Assembly: GCA_002328835.1 (NCBI GenBank)
Contig: DCWN01000018.1
Span: forward strand, 40,787-64,684
Length of the DNA: 23,898 nucleotides
From: Acidobacteria bacterium UBA2161
GTDB taxonomy: Bacteria; Acidobacteriota; Vicinamibacteria; Vicinamibacterales; UBA823
Reading direction: 5' to 3'
Below, piece after piece: positions 1-6,757 of this stretch. Position 1 is the stretch's first letter. Each line of letters starts with the position of its first letter. A program made the translations under genes and the position numbers. The notes under the pieces are model-generated. The model ran no database searches. It was given only the letters and a program-made list of their open reading frames with translations, and had not been told where the DNA came from.

Positions 1-841
1 GCGCGTTGTCGTAGAGCATCTTCTCGAAGTGCGGCACCCGCCACTGGGCGTCGACCGAGTAGCGATGGAAGCCTCCGCCCACCTGATCGCGCATGCCGCC
101 GCCGGCCATCGCCGTCAGCGTCGCGTCGACCATCGGCCGCGCCGCGCCGGTGCGGGCGTACTCCCGCAGCAGGAAGAACAGGTCCGACGGACGCGGGAAC
201 TTCGGCGCGTCGCCGAACCCACCCCACTGCGCGTCGAACGTCTGTTGATAGTCCTCGACCGCCGTATCGAGCAGCGCGGGGCCAGGCACTGGGCCCGATG
301 CGACCTCGCTCCCGCCCAGGGCCGCGAGCCGCGCCACGACGCCATCGGCCGACTCGGCCACCCGATCGCGTTCGACCGACCAGGCTCGCGCCACCTCGCG
401 CAGGACATCAACGAAACCGGGCCGACCCCATCGCGCGAACGGCGGAAAGTAGGTGCCGCCGTAGAACGGCTTCAACGCCGGCGTGAGCCAGACGCTCATC
501 GGCCAGCCGCCGCCACCGGTCGTGGCCTGCACGAATCGCATGTAGACACGGTCGACGTCGGGCCGCTCCTCGCGGTCGACCTTGATCGAGACGAACCCGC
601 CGTTCAGGACGTCGGCGATCTCGGTGTTCTCGAACGACTCGCGCTCCATCACGTGGCACCAGTGACAGGTCGAGTAGCCGATCGAGAGGAAGATCGGCTT
701 GTCCTCCTGCCGGGCTCGCGCGAACGCCTCGTCACCCCACGGATACCAGTCCACGGGATTCGCGGCGTGCTGCAGCAGGTAGGGACTCGGCTCGTCGGCC
801 AGGCGGTTCGGCATCAGTGACTCGCTGGCGGCCCGTGTCAT
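1..841 (-). CDS. YyaL/SSP411-type (DUF255) thioredoxin-fold protein, N-terminal part
   Basis: This is the N-terminal 280 codons of a protein whose 3' end lies outside the window. Shortly after the start it reads MPNRLADEPSPYLLQHA, then NPVDWYPWG and a CHWC active-site motif (C59 and C62 counted from the ATG at 841). That is the hallmark of the DUF255 thioredoxin-like domain at the front of YyaL/spermatogenesis-associated protein 20 homologues. Family members run to about 600-700 residues with an (alpha/alpha)6 glycosidase-like barrel behind the thioredoxin domain; the barrel would start near the window edge. Two in-frame starts are possible, 841 and 814. Family proteins usually begin at the MPNRL position, so 814 is quite possible. 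The true substrate of the family is not established. The gene follows pheA on the same strand after about 296 nt. Confidence 0.9.
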   Translation of the reverse strand, partial: MTRAASESLMPNRLADEPSPYLLQHAANPVDWYPWGDEAFARARQEDKPIFLSIGYSTCHWCHVMERESFENTEIADVLNGGFVSIKVDREERPDVDRVYMRFVQATTGGGGWPMSVWLTPALKPFYGGTYFPPFARWGRPGFVDVLREVARAWSVERDRVAESADGVVARLAALGGSEVASGPVPGPALLDTAVEDYQQTFDAQWGGFGDAPKFPRPSDLFFLLREYARTGAARPMVDATLTAMAGGGMRDQVGGGFHRYSVDAQWRVPHFEKMLYDNA

Positions 842-1137
842 TTCAGCCGCGCGAGGGGCATATTCCCCACAGCGGGCGCGCCTCGGCGCACCCGGCGTCC
901 AATATCGGCGGAAATGCGGCGGCCTGTGCCACCCGAGTCTGGCACTGAACCTGCTCGTAAGACCCATATGGTTCGGTTACATTCCCCGCCTCTCCCGCGC
1001 TCCGCGGGGGACTCTGCCTCATCCAACGCGCCCGCCTAACCGACGCAGGGAGGCATCATCTGATGGGTCCCTGCCGTGCCTCGACAGACGCGCGCGCCGG
1101 GAGCCGAAGCGGCGCGCACATGGCACGCGAGCGGACC
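842..1137. other. Intergenic region between pheA and the YyaL gene
   Basis: About 296 nt without a convincing gene. A 62-codon open frame on the minus strand (838-1026) has no recognisable content. The region holds two hairpins: one at 1045-1074, described separately, and a short perfect one at 994-1008 (CCCGCG, 3-nt loop, CGCGGG). I saw no good promoter hexamers for the downstream YyaL gene. Confidence 0.5.
1045..1074 (-). terminator. Possible hairpin terminator after pheA
   Basis: A 30-nt inverted repeat has outer arms GCAGGGA/TCCCTGC, a symmetric 2x2 G/G internal mismatch, inner arms CATCA/TGATG and a 2-nt loop. It lies 64 nt past the pheA stop codon. No T-run follows it on the minus strand, so it is not a canonical intrinsic terminator. 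It could instead protect a 3' end or act with Rho. Confidence 0.35.
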
Positions 1138-2007
1138 CTACACGAGATTCGCAGTCTGATTTCGGGTCTCGGCCTTCGACCCGCCGGTCTCGGGTTCCTT
1201 CCAGCTCGGATAGGAGCCGAGCGTGCGAACGAGCGGCGCGAATTCGGCGAGGTGTATGAGCGCCCGAGCGCAGCGGAAGTCCTCGCGGTCCGCCTTGAGG
1301 TCGGCGAAGAAGAGATACTCCCAGGGCCGGCCCGGGATCGGGCGAGACTCGAGCTTGCCCAGGTCGATGTCGCGGAGCGTGAACACACTGAGTGCCTTAA
1401 ACAGCGCACCAGGTTCGTTCGGCACTGAGAACGCAATCGTCGTCTTGTCGGCCTTGCCCTGCGTGAGCGCCTCGGTCGAGATGACGAGGAACCGCGTGAT
1501 GTTCTCGGCGAAGTCCTGGATGCCCGTCTCGAGAATCGACAAGCCGAACACCTCGGCGGCCCGATCGGAGGCGATGGCCGCCGCGTCGGTCATCTTGCCG
1601 TCGGCGATCATCTTGGCGCTGCCGGCGGTGTCATAGTTCGCGACGATCTCGACACCCTTCAGGCCGCGGAGAAACTGCTCACACTGCGCCAGCGCCTGCG
1701 GGTGGGAGTAGACGCGCTTGACGTTCTCGAGGCGCACACCCTCGAGCGCCACGAGGTTATGGACGACCGGCAGGTGCACCTCGGCGACGATCGGCAGCTC
1801 GTGACGGAGGAGCAGGTCGTAGTTCTGTCTGATCGTGCCGCCGATCGTGTTCTCGATCGGCACTATGCCGTGCGTCGCCTTGCGATTCTGGACGGCGTCG
1901 AAGACGTCCTCGAAGGTTTCGCACGGCATCGGCTCGGCGGAAGGCTTGAAGCGCAGCCCCGCGGCCTCGCTGTACGCCCCCGGGGCGCCCTGAAACGCGA
2001 TACGCAT
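1138..2007 (-). CDS. pheA: Prephenate dehydratase (PDT domain plus ACT domain)
   Basis: Converts prephenate to phenylpyruvate in phenylalanine synthesis; cytoplasmic. The 289 residues show the full monofunctional layout. The N-terminal MRIAFQGAPGAYSE opens the first PDT half. The motif NITRF (TRF at 171-173) is the catalytic Thr-Arg-Phe signature. An ACT regulatory domain from about 188 to 270 carries PGALFKAL (199-206) and ESRP (220-223), the residues that normally bind phenylalanine for feedback inhibition. There is no chorismate mutase domain. A good ribosome site (AGGAAAGG about 8-10 nt before ATG) supports the start at 2007. The YtxH-like gene ends 27 nt upstream, so the two are probably co-transcribed. 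About 20 C-terminal residues after the ACT domain are polar and probably disordered. Feedback control by Phe is inferred from the retained ESRP motif. Confidence 0.96.
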   Translation of the reverse strand: MRIAFQGAPGAYSEAAGLRFKPSAEPMPCETFEDVFDAVQNRKATHGIVPIENTIGGTIRQNYDLLLRHELPIVAEVHLPVVHNLVALEGVRLENVKRVYSHPQALAQCEQFLRGLKGVEIVANYDTAGSAKMIADGKMTDAAAIASDRAAEVFGLSILETGIQDFAENITRFLVISTEALTQGKADKTTIAFSVPNEPGALFKALSVFTLRDIDLGKLESRPIPGRPWEYLFFADLKADREDFRCARALIHLAEFAPLVRTLGSYPSWKEPETGGSKAETRNQTANLV

Positions 2008-2034
2008 CTGTCGTGCCCTTTCCTTCGCTGGTGT

Positions 2035-2310
2035 TCAGCTGGCCGACCGCGGGAATCCGCTCGCCGTTCGGGTCTCGGCCGCGCGGCGCTCGCGCAGTTC
2101 CTCGAACGACTGCCGGCCCTGGGCGGCGGCCACGCGCGCCCGCTCGGCCACTTCGCGCAGCCGCTCGATCTCGCGCGACATGTTGTCGAGCCAGGGGCCC
2201 AGTTCCTCGCGGACGCGGCGGCCCTCGGGGGTCAAATACAGGTAGCCCAGTACCCCTCCGGCGACCGCGCCGACGAGCGACGCCACGGCAACCTGCGATC
2301 GTTCTTCCAT
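2035..2310 (-). CDS. YtxH-like small membrane protein
   Basis: A 91-residue protein with one N-terminal membrane segment (about residues 7-26, VAVASLVGAVAGGVLGYLYL). It continues with LTPEGRRVREEL, the typical start of the YtxH/gas-vesicle-GvpP-like domain, and then an amphipathic, Arg/Glu-rich helix to the end that probably forms a coiled coil. YtxH proteins are general-stress membrane proteins of unknown mechanism. The start at 2310 is preceded by a purine-rich stretch (GGGGGGAGAGGGC). The gene lies 58 nt after the methyltransferase gene and 27 nt before pheA. No functional link to phenylalanine synthesis is evident. Confidence 0.75.
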   Translation of the reverse strand: MEERSQVAVASLVGAVAGGVLGYLYLTPEGRRVREELGPWLDNMSREIERLREVAERARVAAAQGRQSFEELRERRAAETRTASGFPRSAS

Positions 2311-2368
2311 GCCCTCTCCCCCCCACTCAGGCGGCTCTTTCCCGCCCTAGGCGTCCCTCCAGCTTACG

Positions 2369-3037
2369 TCATTTCGGCGCCGGATGCTCCACACCCCATC
2401 CCTGCCGGCCGACGAGCGGCACGAAGACACAGCCCTCGCGGGTCTCCTCGGTGACCCGCTCGCCCGTCCGCCGCAGGACCATCAGGTGCTGCAGCTCGGA
2501 GGTGCCGACCGGCACGACCATGCGCCCGCCATGGGCGAGCTGCGCGGTCAGGTCGGCCGGGACCCTCGGCGCACCGGCGGCGACGAGCACGCCATCGTAG
2601 GGCGAGAACGCCGGGACGCCGTCGCTGCCGTCGCCCTCGAGCACGGTGACGTTCAAGCACCCCAACCGACCCAGCGTCGCCCGCGCCCGAGCCGCCAGCG
2701 CCGGGCGGCGCTCGATCGAGACCACGCTCCGGACCAGCCGCGCGAGCAGCGCGGCCTGATACCCCGAGCCCGTGCCCACGTCGAGCAGATGGTCGTCGGG
2801 CCGGCACTCGAGCGCCGCGGTCATCGCGGCGACAATGTAGGGCTGCGAAATGGTCTGGCCCTCGCCGATCGGGATCGGACGGTCCTCGTAGGCGTGGGGC
2901 CAGTCCTTCTCGGGCAAGAACTCGTGGCGCGGCAGCTCGCGCATCGCCGCCAGAAGGCGCGGGTCCCGAATGCCACGCCGCGCGATCTGGTCGGCGACCA
3001 TCGCTGCGCGCCGCGCGGCTAGCTCGTCGGCGTACAC
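2369..3037 (-). CDS. pcm: Protein-L-isoaspartate O-methyltransferase
   Basis: Transfers a methyl group from S-adenosylmethionine to L-isoaspartyl residues of damaged proteins, starting their repair. The SAM-binding motif LLDVGTGSGYQAALLA and the preceding GQTISQPYIVAAM segment are diagnostic. The C-terminal half keeps the GGRMVVPVG strand-turn. The same frame stays open upstream to about 3600 as a by-product of high GC, but that part is the antisense-phase shadow of the response regulator. I place the start at GTG 3037, which gives 222 residues beginning VYADELAARRAAMVADQIARR, the normal family N-terminus and length. An ATG at 3001 (MVADQ) is the alternative. The start lies 20 nt after the response-regulator stop, suggesting one operon. 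Confidence 0.93.
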   Translation of the reverse strand: MYADELAARRAAMVADQIARRGIRDPRLLAAMRELPRHEFLPEKDWPHAYEDRPIPIGEGQTISQPYIVAAMTAALECRPDDHLLDVGTGSGYQAALLARLVRSVVSIERRPALAARARATLGRLGCLNVTVLEGDGSDGVPAFSPYDGVLVAAGAPRVPADLTAQLAHGGRMVVPVGTSELQHLMVLRRTGERVTEETREGCVFVPLVGRQGWGVEHPAPK

Positions 3038-3057
3038 AGGCTCGTGTCTGGTGCGGC

Positions 3058-3666
3058 TCAGACGGGCTCTTCGAACTGGGAATCCACGACCTTCGCGTAG
3101 CAGTCGGGACAGATGCCGTGACTGAACCTCAGATTGGAGTGACGCGCCAGGTAGCTCTCGACCTGGCTCCAGTAGTTCTGGTCGTCGCGCACCTTCTTGC
3201 AGTACGCGCAGATCGGCAGCAGCCCCTGCAACTGCTTCACGCGGGACAGCGCCGTCTCCAGCGCGTCGACCCGCTGCGCCAGAACCTGCTGGAGCCCGAC
3301 GATCCGGATGCCGACCTCGAGGCGCGCCCGGAGATCCTTCGGATGAAACGGCTTGACGATGTAATCGTCCGCGCCGGCCTCCAGCCCTTCGATGACGTCG
3401 TCGCGGGCCGCATTGGCCGTCAGCAGGATCAGGTAGACCGGCGTCGAGGTCGTTGGCCCTTGGCGGAGCGTCCGGCAGATGTCGACGCCGGTCACCTTCG
3501 GCATGACCCAGTCGAGGATCGCCATCGACGGCGGCTCGTCGCGCTCGAACTCCGCGAGCGCCGCCAGGCCATCCTCGCAGACGACGACCTCGTGCCCCCA
3601 CGACGTGACCTTCGCCTCCACGAGATGGCGGGTCACCGGCTCGTCGTCTGCAATGAGAATGCGCAT
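3058..3666 (-). CDS. Response regulator: REC domain plus C-terminal four-cysteine module
   Basis: A 202-residue two-component receiver. Residues 1-120 form a complete REC domain with the acidic pair D7/D8, phospho-acceptor D52 (in LDWVMP), T83 and K105 (in VKPF). Residues 125-145 are predicted coiled coil. Residues 146-190 form a compact module with LLPICAYCKK (C153, C156), DDQNYW and HGICPDC (C186, C189). This conserved module is usually found at the C-terminus of PAS/GAF sensor proteins, and its CxxC pairs suggest metal binding. There is no DNA-binding or enzymatic output domain, so the output is probably protein-protein interaction. No histidine kinase lies in the window, so the gene is an orphan here. 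It is followed after 20 nt by pcm. Confidence 0.92.
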   Translation of the reverse strand: MRILIADDEPVTRHLVEAKVTSWGHEVVVCEDGLAALAEFERDEPPSMAILDWVMPKVTGVDICRTLRQGPTTSTPVYLILLTANAARDDVIEGLEAGADDYIVKPFHPKDLRARLEVGIRIVGLQQVLAQRVDALETALSRVKQLQGLLPICAYCKKVRDDQNYWSQVESYLARHSNLRFSHGICPDCYAKVVDSQFEEPV

Positions 3667-3724
3667 TGCCGTGCCGGGAGTGGTGCGCGAGGCTGTTCAG
3701 GCCACGTCGGGCCTCGAAGGACGA

Positions 3725-4096
3725 TCAGGCGCCGGCGGGTTCGGTGATGCCGACGCTGGCGTCGCCGTCGGTCCCGGCCGATTCCATCGTCTGCACGACC
3801 TCCTCGAACGCCACCAGGTCGATGGCATCGAAGTCGGCCGGGCAGCCAAACTCACGCGGCTGCGGCGCAGTGGCGTTGCCGAGCGCGACACACAGCCCGC
3901 AGCCGATGCAGGCGTCGATGCGGACGGCGCAGACGAGACGGCCGTTCTCGTCGGGTTCCTCGGTGATGCAATCGGCCACCGGGCACGCCGCCTGGCAGAT
4001 CGAGCAGGCCAGCGCGCCGAAACACCGATCAGGATCGATGACCGCGATCTTCCTGGGCGCCCGCTTCCGAGGCCCGGGCATCATCTTCGTCCACAT
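3725..4096 (-). CDS. Ferredoxin-like [4Fe-4S] protein with unusual cysteine spacing
   Basis: A 123-residue soluble protein whose middle resembles a two-cluster bacterial ferredoxin but with irregular spacing. The first motif is C25-x5-C31-x2-C34-x3-C38-P, where a canonical one would have its first Cys at position 28. The second is C63-x2-C66-x2-C69 followed, only after 15 residues, by C85-P. C43 and C56 are extra cysteines. The N-terminal MWTKMMPGPRKRAPRK is basic and the last about 35 residues are acidic. The likely role is electron transfer, but the partner is unknown. ATG 4096 sits immediately downstream of a near-ideal -10 element (see the promoter entry), so its message may be leaderless. 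ATG 4084 or 4081 are other possible starts. The neighbouring 72-aa zinc-ribbon-like gene ends 31 nt upstream. Confidence 0.8.
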   Translation of the reverse strand: MWTKMMPGPRKRAPRKIAVIDPDRCFGALACSICQAACPVADCITEEPDENGRLVCAVRIDACIGCGLCVALGNATAPQPREFGCPADFDAIDLVAFEEVVQTMESAGTDGDASVGITEPAGA

Positions 4097-4103
4097 GACG
4101 ATG

Positions 4104-4112
4104 ATTATAGCA
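4104..4112 (-). promoter_or_regulatory. Extended -10 promoter directly before the ferredoxin-like gene
   Basis: The minus strand reads TGCTATAAT, a perfect TGn extended -10 with consensus TATAAT. The last T of the hexamer is 7 nt before the A of the ATG at 4096, which puts the expected transcription start on or next to the start codon. No good -35 is visible, as is normal for extended -10 promoters. Confidence 0.5.
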
Positions 4113-4127
4113 TCGCCCTCGGGTCGG

Positions 4128-4346
4128 CTAGGCGAAGCCTGCCAGCTCGGCCGTGAGAATCTTCCGGCACTCCGTGCAGGTGATGACCCGGCCGCGGCGC
4201 GGCAGGGTCGACGTGAAATTCACCCGTGACCGGAGCAGTCGGACGACCGCCACCTCCTCCAGTTCCTTCCCGCAGTGCGGACAGATCACCGGATACTCCA
4301 GGGTGTAGGTCGCTTCGGCCGGACGGCCCGACGCGTCTTCTGACAT
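4128..4346 (-). CDS. Small zinc-ribbon-like protein
   Basis: A 72-residue protein with two CxxC pairs: CPHC at 22-25 and CTEC at 57-60. A short basic beta-rich stretch with RSRVNF and RRGRVI separates them. The pattern is that of a zinc ribbon, suggesting metal binding and perhaps nucleic-acid or protein contact. I do not recognise a named family and assign no function. It starts 33 nt after the stop of the PLP-enzyme gene, with weak ribosome-site character (GAGCGAG before the ATG). It ends 31 nt before the ferredoxin-like gene, whose extended -10 promoter overlaps this intergenic gap. Confidence 0.7.
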   Translation of the reverse strand: MSEDASGRPAEATYTLEYPVICPHCGKELEEVAVVRLLRSRVNFTSTLPRRGRVITCTECRKILTAELAGFA

Positions 4347-4379
4347 CTCGCTCCTCGAATCTGGGGTCTCCGGCCGGCG

Positions 4380-5591
4380 CTACTGCGACCGTCCTCTCCC
4401 CGCAATCGGCCAAACTTCCGAAACCTGTTCGCCACGCGCGGCGTGCAGGTGATCGTACAGGTTCACGGTGGGATCGCAGTGCGGGATCGTCAGCCGCACC
4501 TTGTCGCCGACGGCAATGGGCTCCGAGGGACTGCTCAACTCCAGAATGCCGTGCTCGTCGCCGCCGAACCGGTAGGTGACCCCCTCGATGTCCCGCAGGC
4601 GCGGCGGTTCCTTGTCGGTGGCGAACGCCTTGTAGCCGGCGTCGACGGTGATTCGCCCGTCGACAGGCTGACTGATGGCCGTCGCCAGGACGTAGAGCGA
4701 CGGCTCGAAGTCGTCGAAGACCGGGCCGCCCCGGCCACCGATGTCGCGGTAGTTGTCGTCCATGAAGATGTAGGAGCCGGCCTGCGAGTCGGTCATGCCG
4801 TCGATCTCGCGGTCGATATCGTAGGTGCCGGTACCGCCTCCGGTGACGACGTGCACGTCCAGACCGGCGCGACGTATCGCACCCACGGTCTCCATGACCT
4901 CGCTCATCGTCTCCGTGTACTGCTGACGCCGCGCCTCCCAACCCACCACATGCTGGAGCCGGCCGGCGTAGGCCTGTACGCCGACGAGTTCGAGCCCATC
5001 GGCGCCCGCCACGGCGCGCGCCAGCGTCACAGCCTGGTCCCCGAGCGCGATTCCCGTCCGGTCGTCGCCGGCGTTGAGATCCACGACGACACCGAGCGTG
5101 ATGCCGACGGCGCTCGCGCCGTCGCTCAAGTCGCGGACATTCTGCAGACGGTCGGTCACGATCTGCAGCGTCGGGGCCTGCCGGGCCAGGCCGAGCAGCC
5201 GAGCCAGCTTGCCGCGCGTCGCGATCGGTGAGGTGATGAGGAGGGGCTCGATCCCTGCTTCGACCATCACCTCCGCTTCGCTGATCTTGGCCACGGCGAT
5301 GCCAACTGCACCGAGGTCGAGTTGCTGCCGCGCGATGACCGGACACTTGTGGGTCTTGGCGTGCGGGCGCAGCGACGTCGCGCCGCCGGCGTACGCGTCG
5401 CGCATCGTCCGCAGATTCGCCTCCAAGTGATCGACGTCGGCCACGAGCGCCGGCGTGGCGAGATCCCAGAGACGCATCGGGTCGGGTAGCGGGATCCGAC
5501 GGTGGCGTTGGCCGGCCTGGAGCGGAGCCGCACCGGTGATGGCGACCGCGCCGATCGACGAGCCGAGAAACGCGCGGCGAGAGATGCTCAT
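4380..5591 (-). CDS. Tat-exported D-threonine aldolase/D-serine dehydratase-family PLP enzyme
   Basis: A 403-residue fold-type III PLP enzyme of the alanine racemase N-terminal/DSD1-like family. Residues 1-27 are a Tat-type signal (SRRAFLG twin-arginine motif, then a hydrophobic stretch ending near LQAGQ). The PLP lysine is predicted at K79 within RPHAKTHK. GVVVDLNAGDDRTG and the glycine-rich GGGTGTYD phosphate-binding region follow. The C-terminal metal site is H371-C-D373 followed by PTVNLYD; the H-x-D form resembles D-threonine aldolases and D-3-hydroxyaspartate enzymes, whereas D-serine dehydratases use H-x-C. The expected chemistry is cleavage or dehydration of a D-beta-hydroxy amino acid, with a divalent metal. 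Export by Tat fits a cofactor-loaded enzyme folded before export. pdxJ, which makes the cofactor precursor, lies two genes upstream. Confidence 0.88.
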   Translation of the reverse strand: MSISRRAFLGSSIGAVAITGAAPLQAGQRHRRIPLPDPMRLWDLATPALVADVDHLEANLRTMRDAYAGGATSLRPHAKTHKCPVIARQQLDLGAVGIAVAKISEAEVMVEAGIEPLLITSPIATRGKLARLLGLARQAPTLQIVTDRLQNVRDLSDGASAVGITLGVVVDLNAGDDRTGIALGDQAVTLARAVAGADGLELVGVQAYAGRLQHVVGWEARRQQYTETMSEVMETVGAIRRAGLDVHVVTGGGTGTYDIDREIDGMTDSQAGSYIFMDDNYRDIGGRGGPVFDDFEPSLYVLATAISQPVDGRITVDAGYKAFATDKEPPRLRDIEGVTYRFGGDEHGILELSSPSEPIAVGDKVRLTIPHCDPTVNLYDHLHAARGEQVSEVWPIAGRGRSQ

Positions 5592-5622
5592 GATGGTGTC
5601 GTGACCGACGCGGCGGACGTGC

Positions 5623-5832
5623 TCACTGGCCGTGCGGACCCGTCCAGCCCTCGCGCAACAGCTCCTGCTCGAGCGCAGTCCAGCGCTCGAAGGCTCGCTG
5701 CGACGACGTGAATCGCTCGGTCGTCTCGTGTCCGTCCGCGGCGACCACGACGAAGTCGTAGCCCGGACCGTGCGGATCCGCGCGCAGCTGGCACGTCGTA
5801 CGTTCGTCGCCCCGCTGAAAGGACCAAATCAC
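5623..5832 (-). CDS. Small conserved-looking hypothetical protein
   Basis: A 69-residue protein beginning MIWSFQRGDERTTCQLR, with an alternating beta-strand pattern (YDFVVVAADGHETTERF) and then one amphipathic helix containing FERWTALEQELLREGW. The layout of a short beta sheet plus a C-terminal helix ending in GW resembles small hypothetical proteins that I associate with high-GC acidobacteria. No function is known. It sits 84 nt after pdxJ and 31 nt before the Tat-exported PLP enzyme, on the same strand. The antisense-overlapping open frames here lack recognisable content. Confidence 0.6.
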   Translation of the reverse strand: MIWSFQRGDERTTCQLRADPHGPGYDFVVVAADGHETTERFTSSQRAFERWTALEQELLREGWTGPHGQ

Positions 5833-5916
5833 GCGTTGGGACTATCGGCGCTTCTCGGGAGCGGCATTACGCGCCGGCCCTGCCGCGACGCCGGACCGCG
5901 ATCGCGGCGCGGGCGT

Positions 5917-6660
5917 TCACCCGGCGGACGAGAGCGCGCGCAGGTAGGCCGCCACCGTCTCGGCCAAGCCGAGTTCGAGCGCGTCGGCGACCAGAGCGTG
6001 GCCGATCGACACCTCGAGGATGCCCGGCACGTGCTGACACAGCGTCGGCAGGTTGTGGAGATTGAGATCGTGGCCGGCGTTCACGCCGAGCCCGGCACGC
6101 TCGGCCTCACCGGCGCAGTCGGCGCAGGCATCGAGCTCCTTGGCCTGGTCGGCCGTGCCGAATGCTGCCGCATAGGGCTCGGTGTAGATCTCGATCCGGT
6201 CGGCGCCGACCGCGGCCACCGGGCCAATCAGCGACGGCTCGGGGTCCATGAACAACGAGACACGGATGCCGCGCGCCTTGAGATCCGCGATGACCGGGCG
6301 CAGCCGGGCGCCGTCCGCGTCGAGGTCCCAGCCGTGGTCGGACGTGCGCTGGTCGGGGCTGTCGGGCACCAGGGTGCACTGCGCCGGCACCACCTGATGG
6401 ACCAACTCGAGAAACCTCGGGGTTGGATTGCCCTCGATGTTGAACTCGACACCCGCTTCCTGGGTGAAGGCCGACAGATCGACGACGTCCGACGGGCGTG
6501 TGTGCCGCTCATCGGGTCGCGGATGCACCGTGATGCCGTAGGTGCCGGCGTCGACGGCGATGCGCGCCGCGCGCTCGACATCGGGCATCCCCACATCGCG
6601 CGTGTTCCGCAGCAGCGCCACCTTGTTGAGATTCACGCTGAGTCGCGTCATGGGCAGCAT
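5917..6660 (-). CDS. pdxJ: Pyridoxine 5'-phosphate synthase
   Basis: Condenses 3-amino-2-oxopropyl phosphate with 1-deoxy-D-xylulose 5-phosphate to give pyridoxine 5'-phosphate, the last ring-forming step of the DXP-dependent B6 pathway; cytoplasmic TIM barrel, normally an octamer. The 247 residues match the usual length. Diagnostic stretches are LSVNLNKVALLRNTR at the N-terminus, GITVHPRPDERH (about residues 42-53), EFNIEGNPTP, CTLVPD, and the C-terminal GLGVNAGHDLN and EVSIGHALVADAL. The start at 6660 has TTAGGG a few bases upstream; ATG 6648 (MTRLSVN) is equally compatible with the family. The gene is divergent from the MarR-type regulator across a 97-nt palindrome-rich region, so its expression may be affected by that regulator. 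PLP demand is suggested by the PLP enzyme downstream. Confidence 0.97.
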   Translation of the reverse strand: MLPMTRLSVNLNKVALLRNTRDVGMPDVERAARIAVDAGTYGITVHPRPDERHTRPSDVVDLSAFTQEAGVEFNIEGNPTPRFLELVHQVVPAQCTLVPDSPDQRTSDHGWDLDADGARLRPVIADLKARGIRVSLFMDPEPSLIGPVAAVGADRIEIYTEPYAAAFGTADQAKELDACADCAGEAERAGLGVNAGHDLNLHNLPTLCQHVPGILEVSIGHALVADALELGLAETVAAYLRALSSAG

Positions 6661-6672
6661 CTTAACCCTAAC

Positions 6673-6701
6673 TTGACGTGCACGAATTCGTATAATACGA
6701 T
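6673..6701 (+). promoter_or_regulatory. Putative sigma70-type promoter of the MarR-type gene
   Basis: TTGACG at 6673-6678 and TACGAT at 6696-6701 are separated by 17 bp. Both match the sigma70 consensus well. Two additional TATAAT hexamers lie at 6691-6696 and 6706-6711. The -10 overlaps the 14-bp palindrome, so a bound repressor would block it. Confidence 0.5.
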
Positions 6702-6720
6702 ATCGTATAATCCGAATACG
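6682..6720. promoter_or_regulatory. Palindromic AT island, probable MarR-type operator
   Basis: In an otherwise GC-rich setting this stretch holds a 10-bp perfect palindrome (ACGAATTCGT, 6682-6691) and a 14-bp perfect palindrome (ATACGATATCGTAT, 6695-6708). The core CGTATAAT repeats at 6689 and 6704, a 15-bp period. MarR proteins typically bind such inverted repeats in divergent promoters. The assignment to the adjacent regulator is inference. Confidence 0.55.
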
Positions 6721-6757
6721 TAATATCTTCGCCTGACCGCCCTGGCCCGAAGCCCCG

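Noticed and set aside
838..1026. A 62-codon minus-strand ORF upstream of the YyaL gene
   Set aside because: No family resemblance, no ribosome site, Gly/Arg-rich, and overlaps the YyaL start.
2369..3601. A 410-codon minus-strand frame containing the methyltransferase
   Set aside because: The first 188 codons are an Arg/Gly-rich shadow of the response-regulator gene; only the part from about 3037 is real.
4105..5346. A 413-codon minus-strand frame
   Set aside because: It is the out-of-phase shadow of the PLP-enzyme gene, with Arg/Gly/His composition and no recognisable motif.
6663..6672. Telomere-like TTAACCCTAA stretch
   Set aside because: Only a single short copy; its complement supplies the ribosome-site-like TTAGGG of pdxJ.
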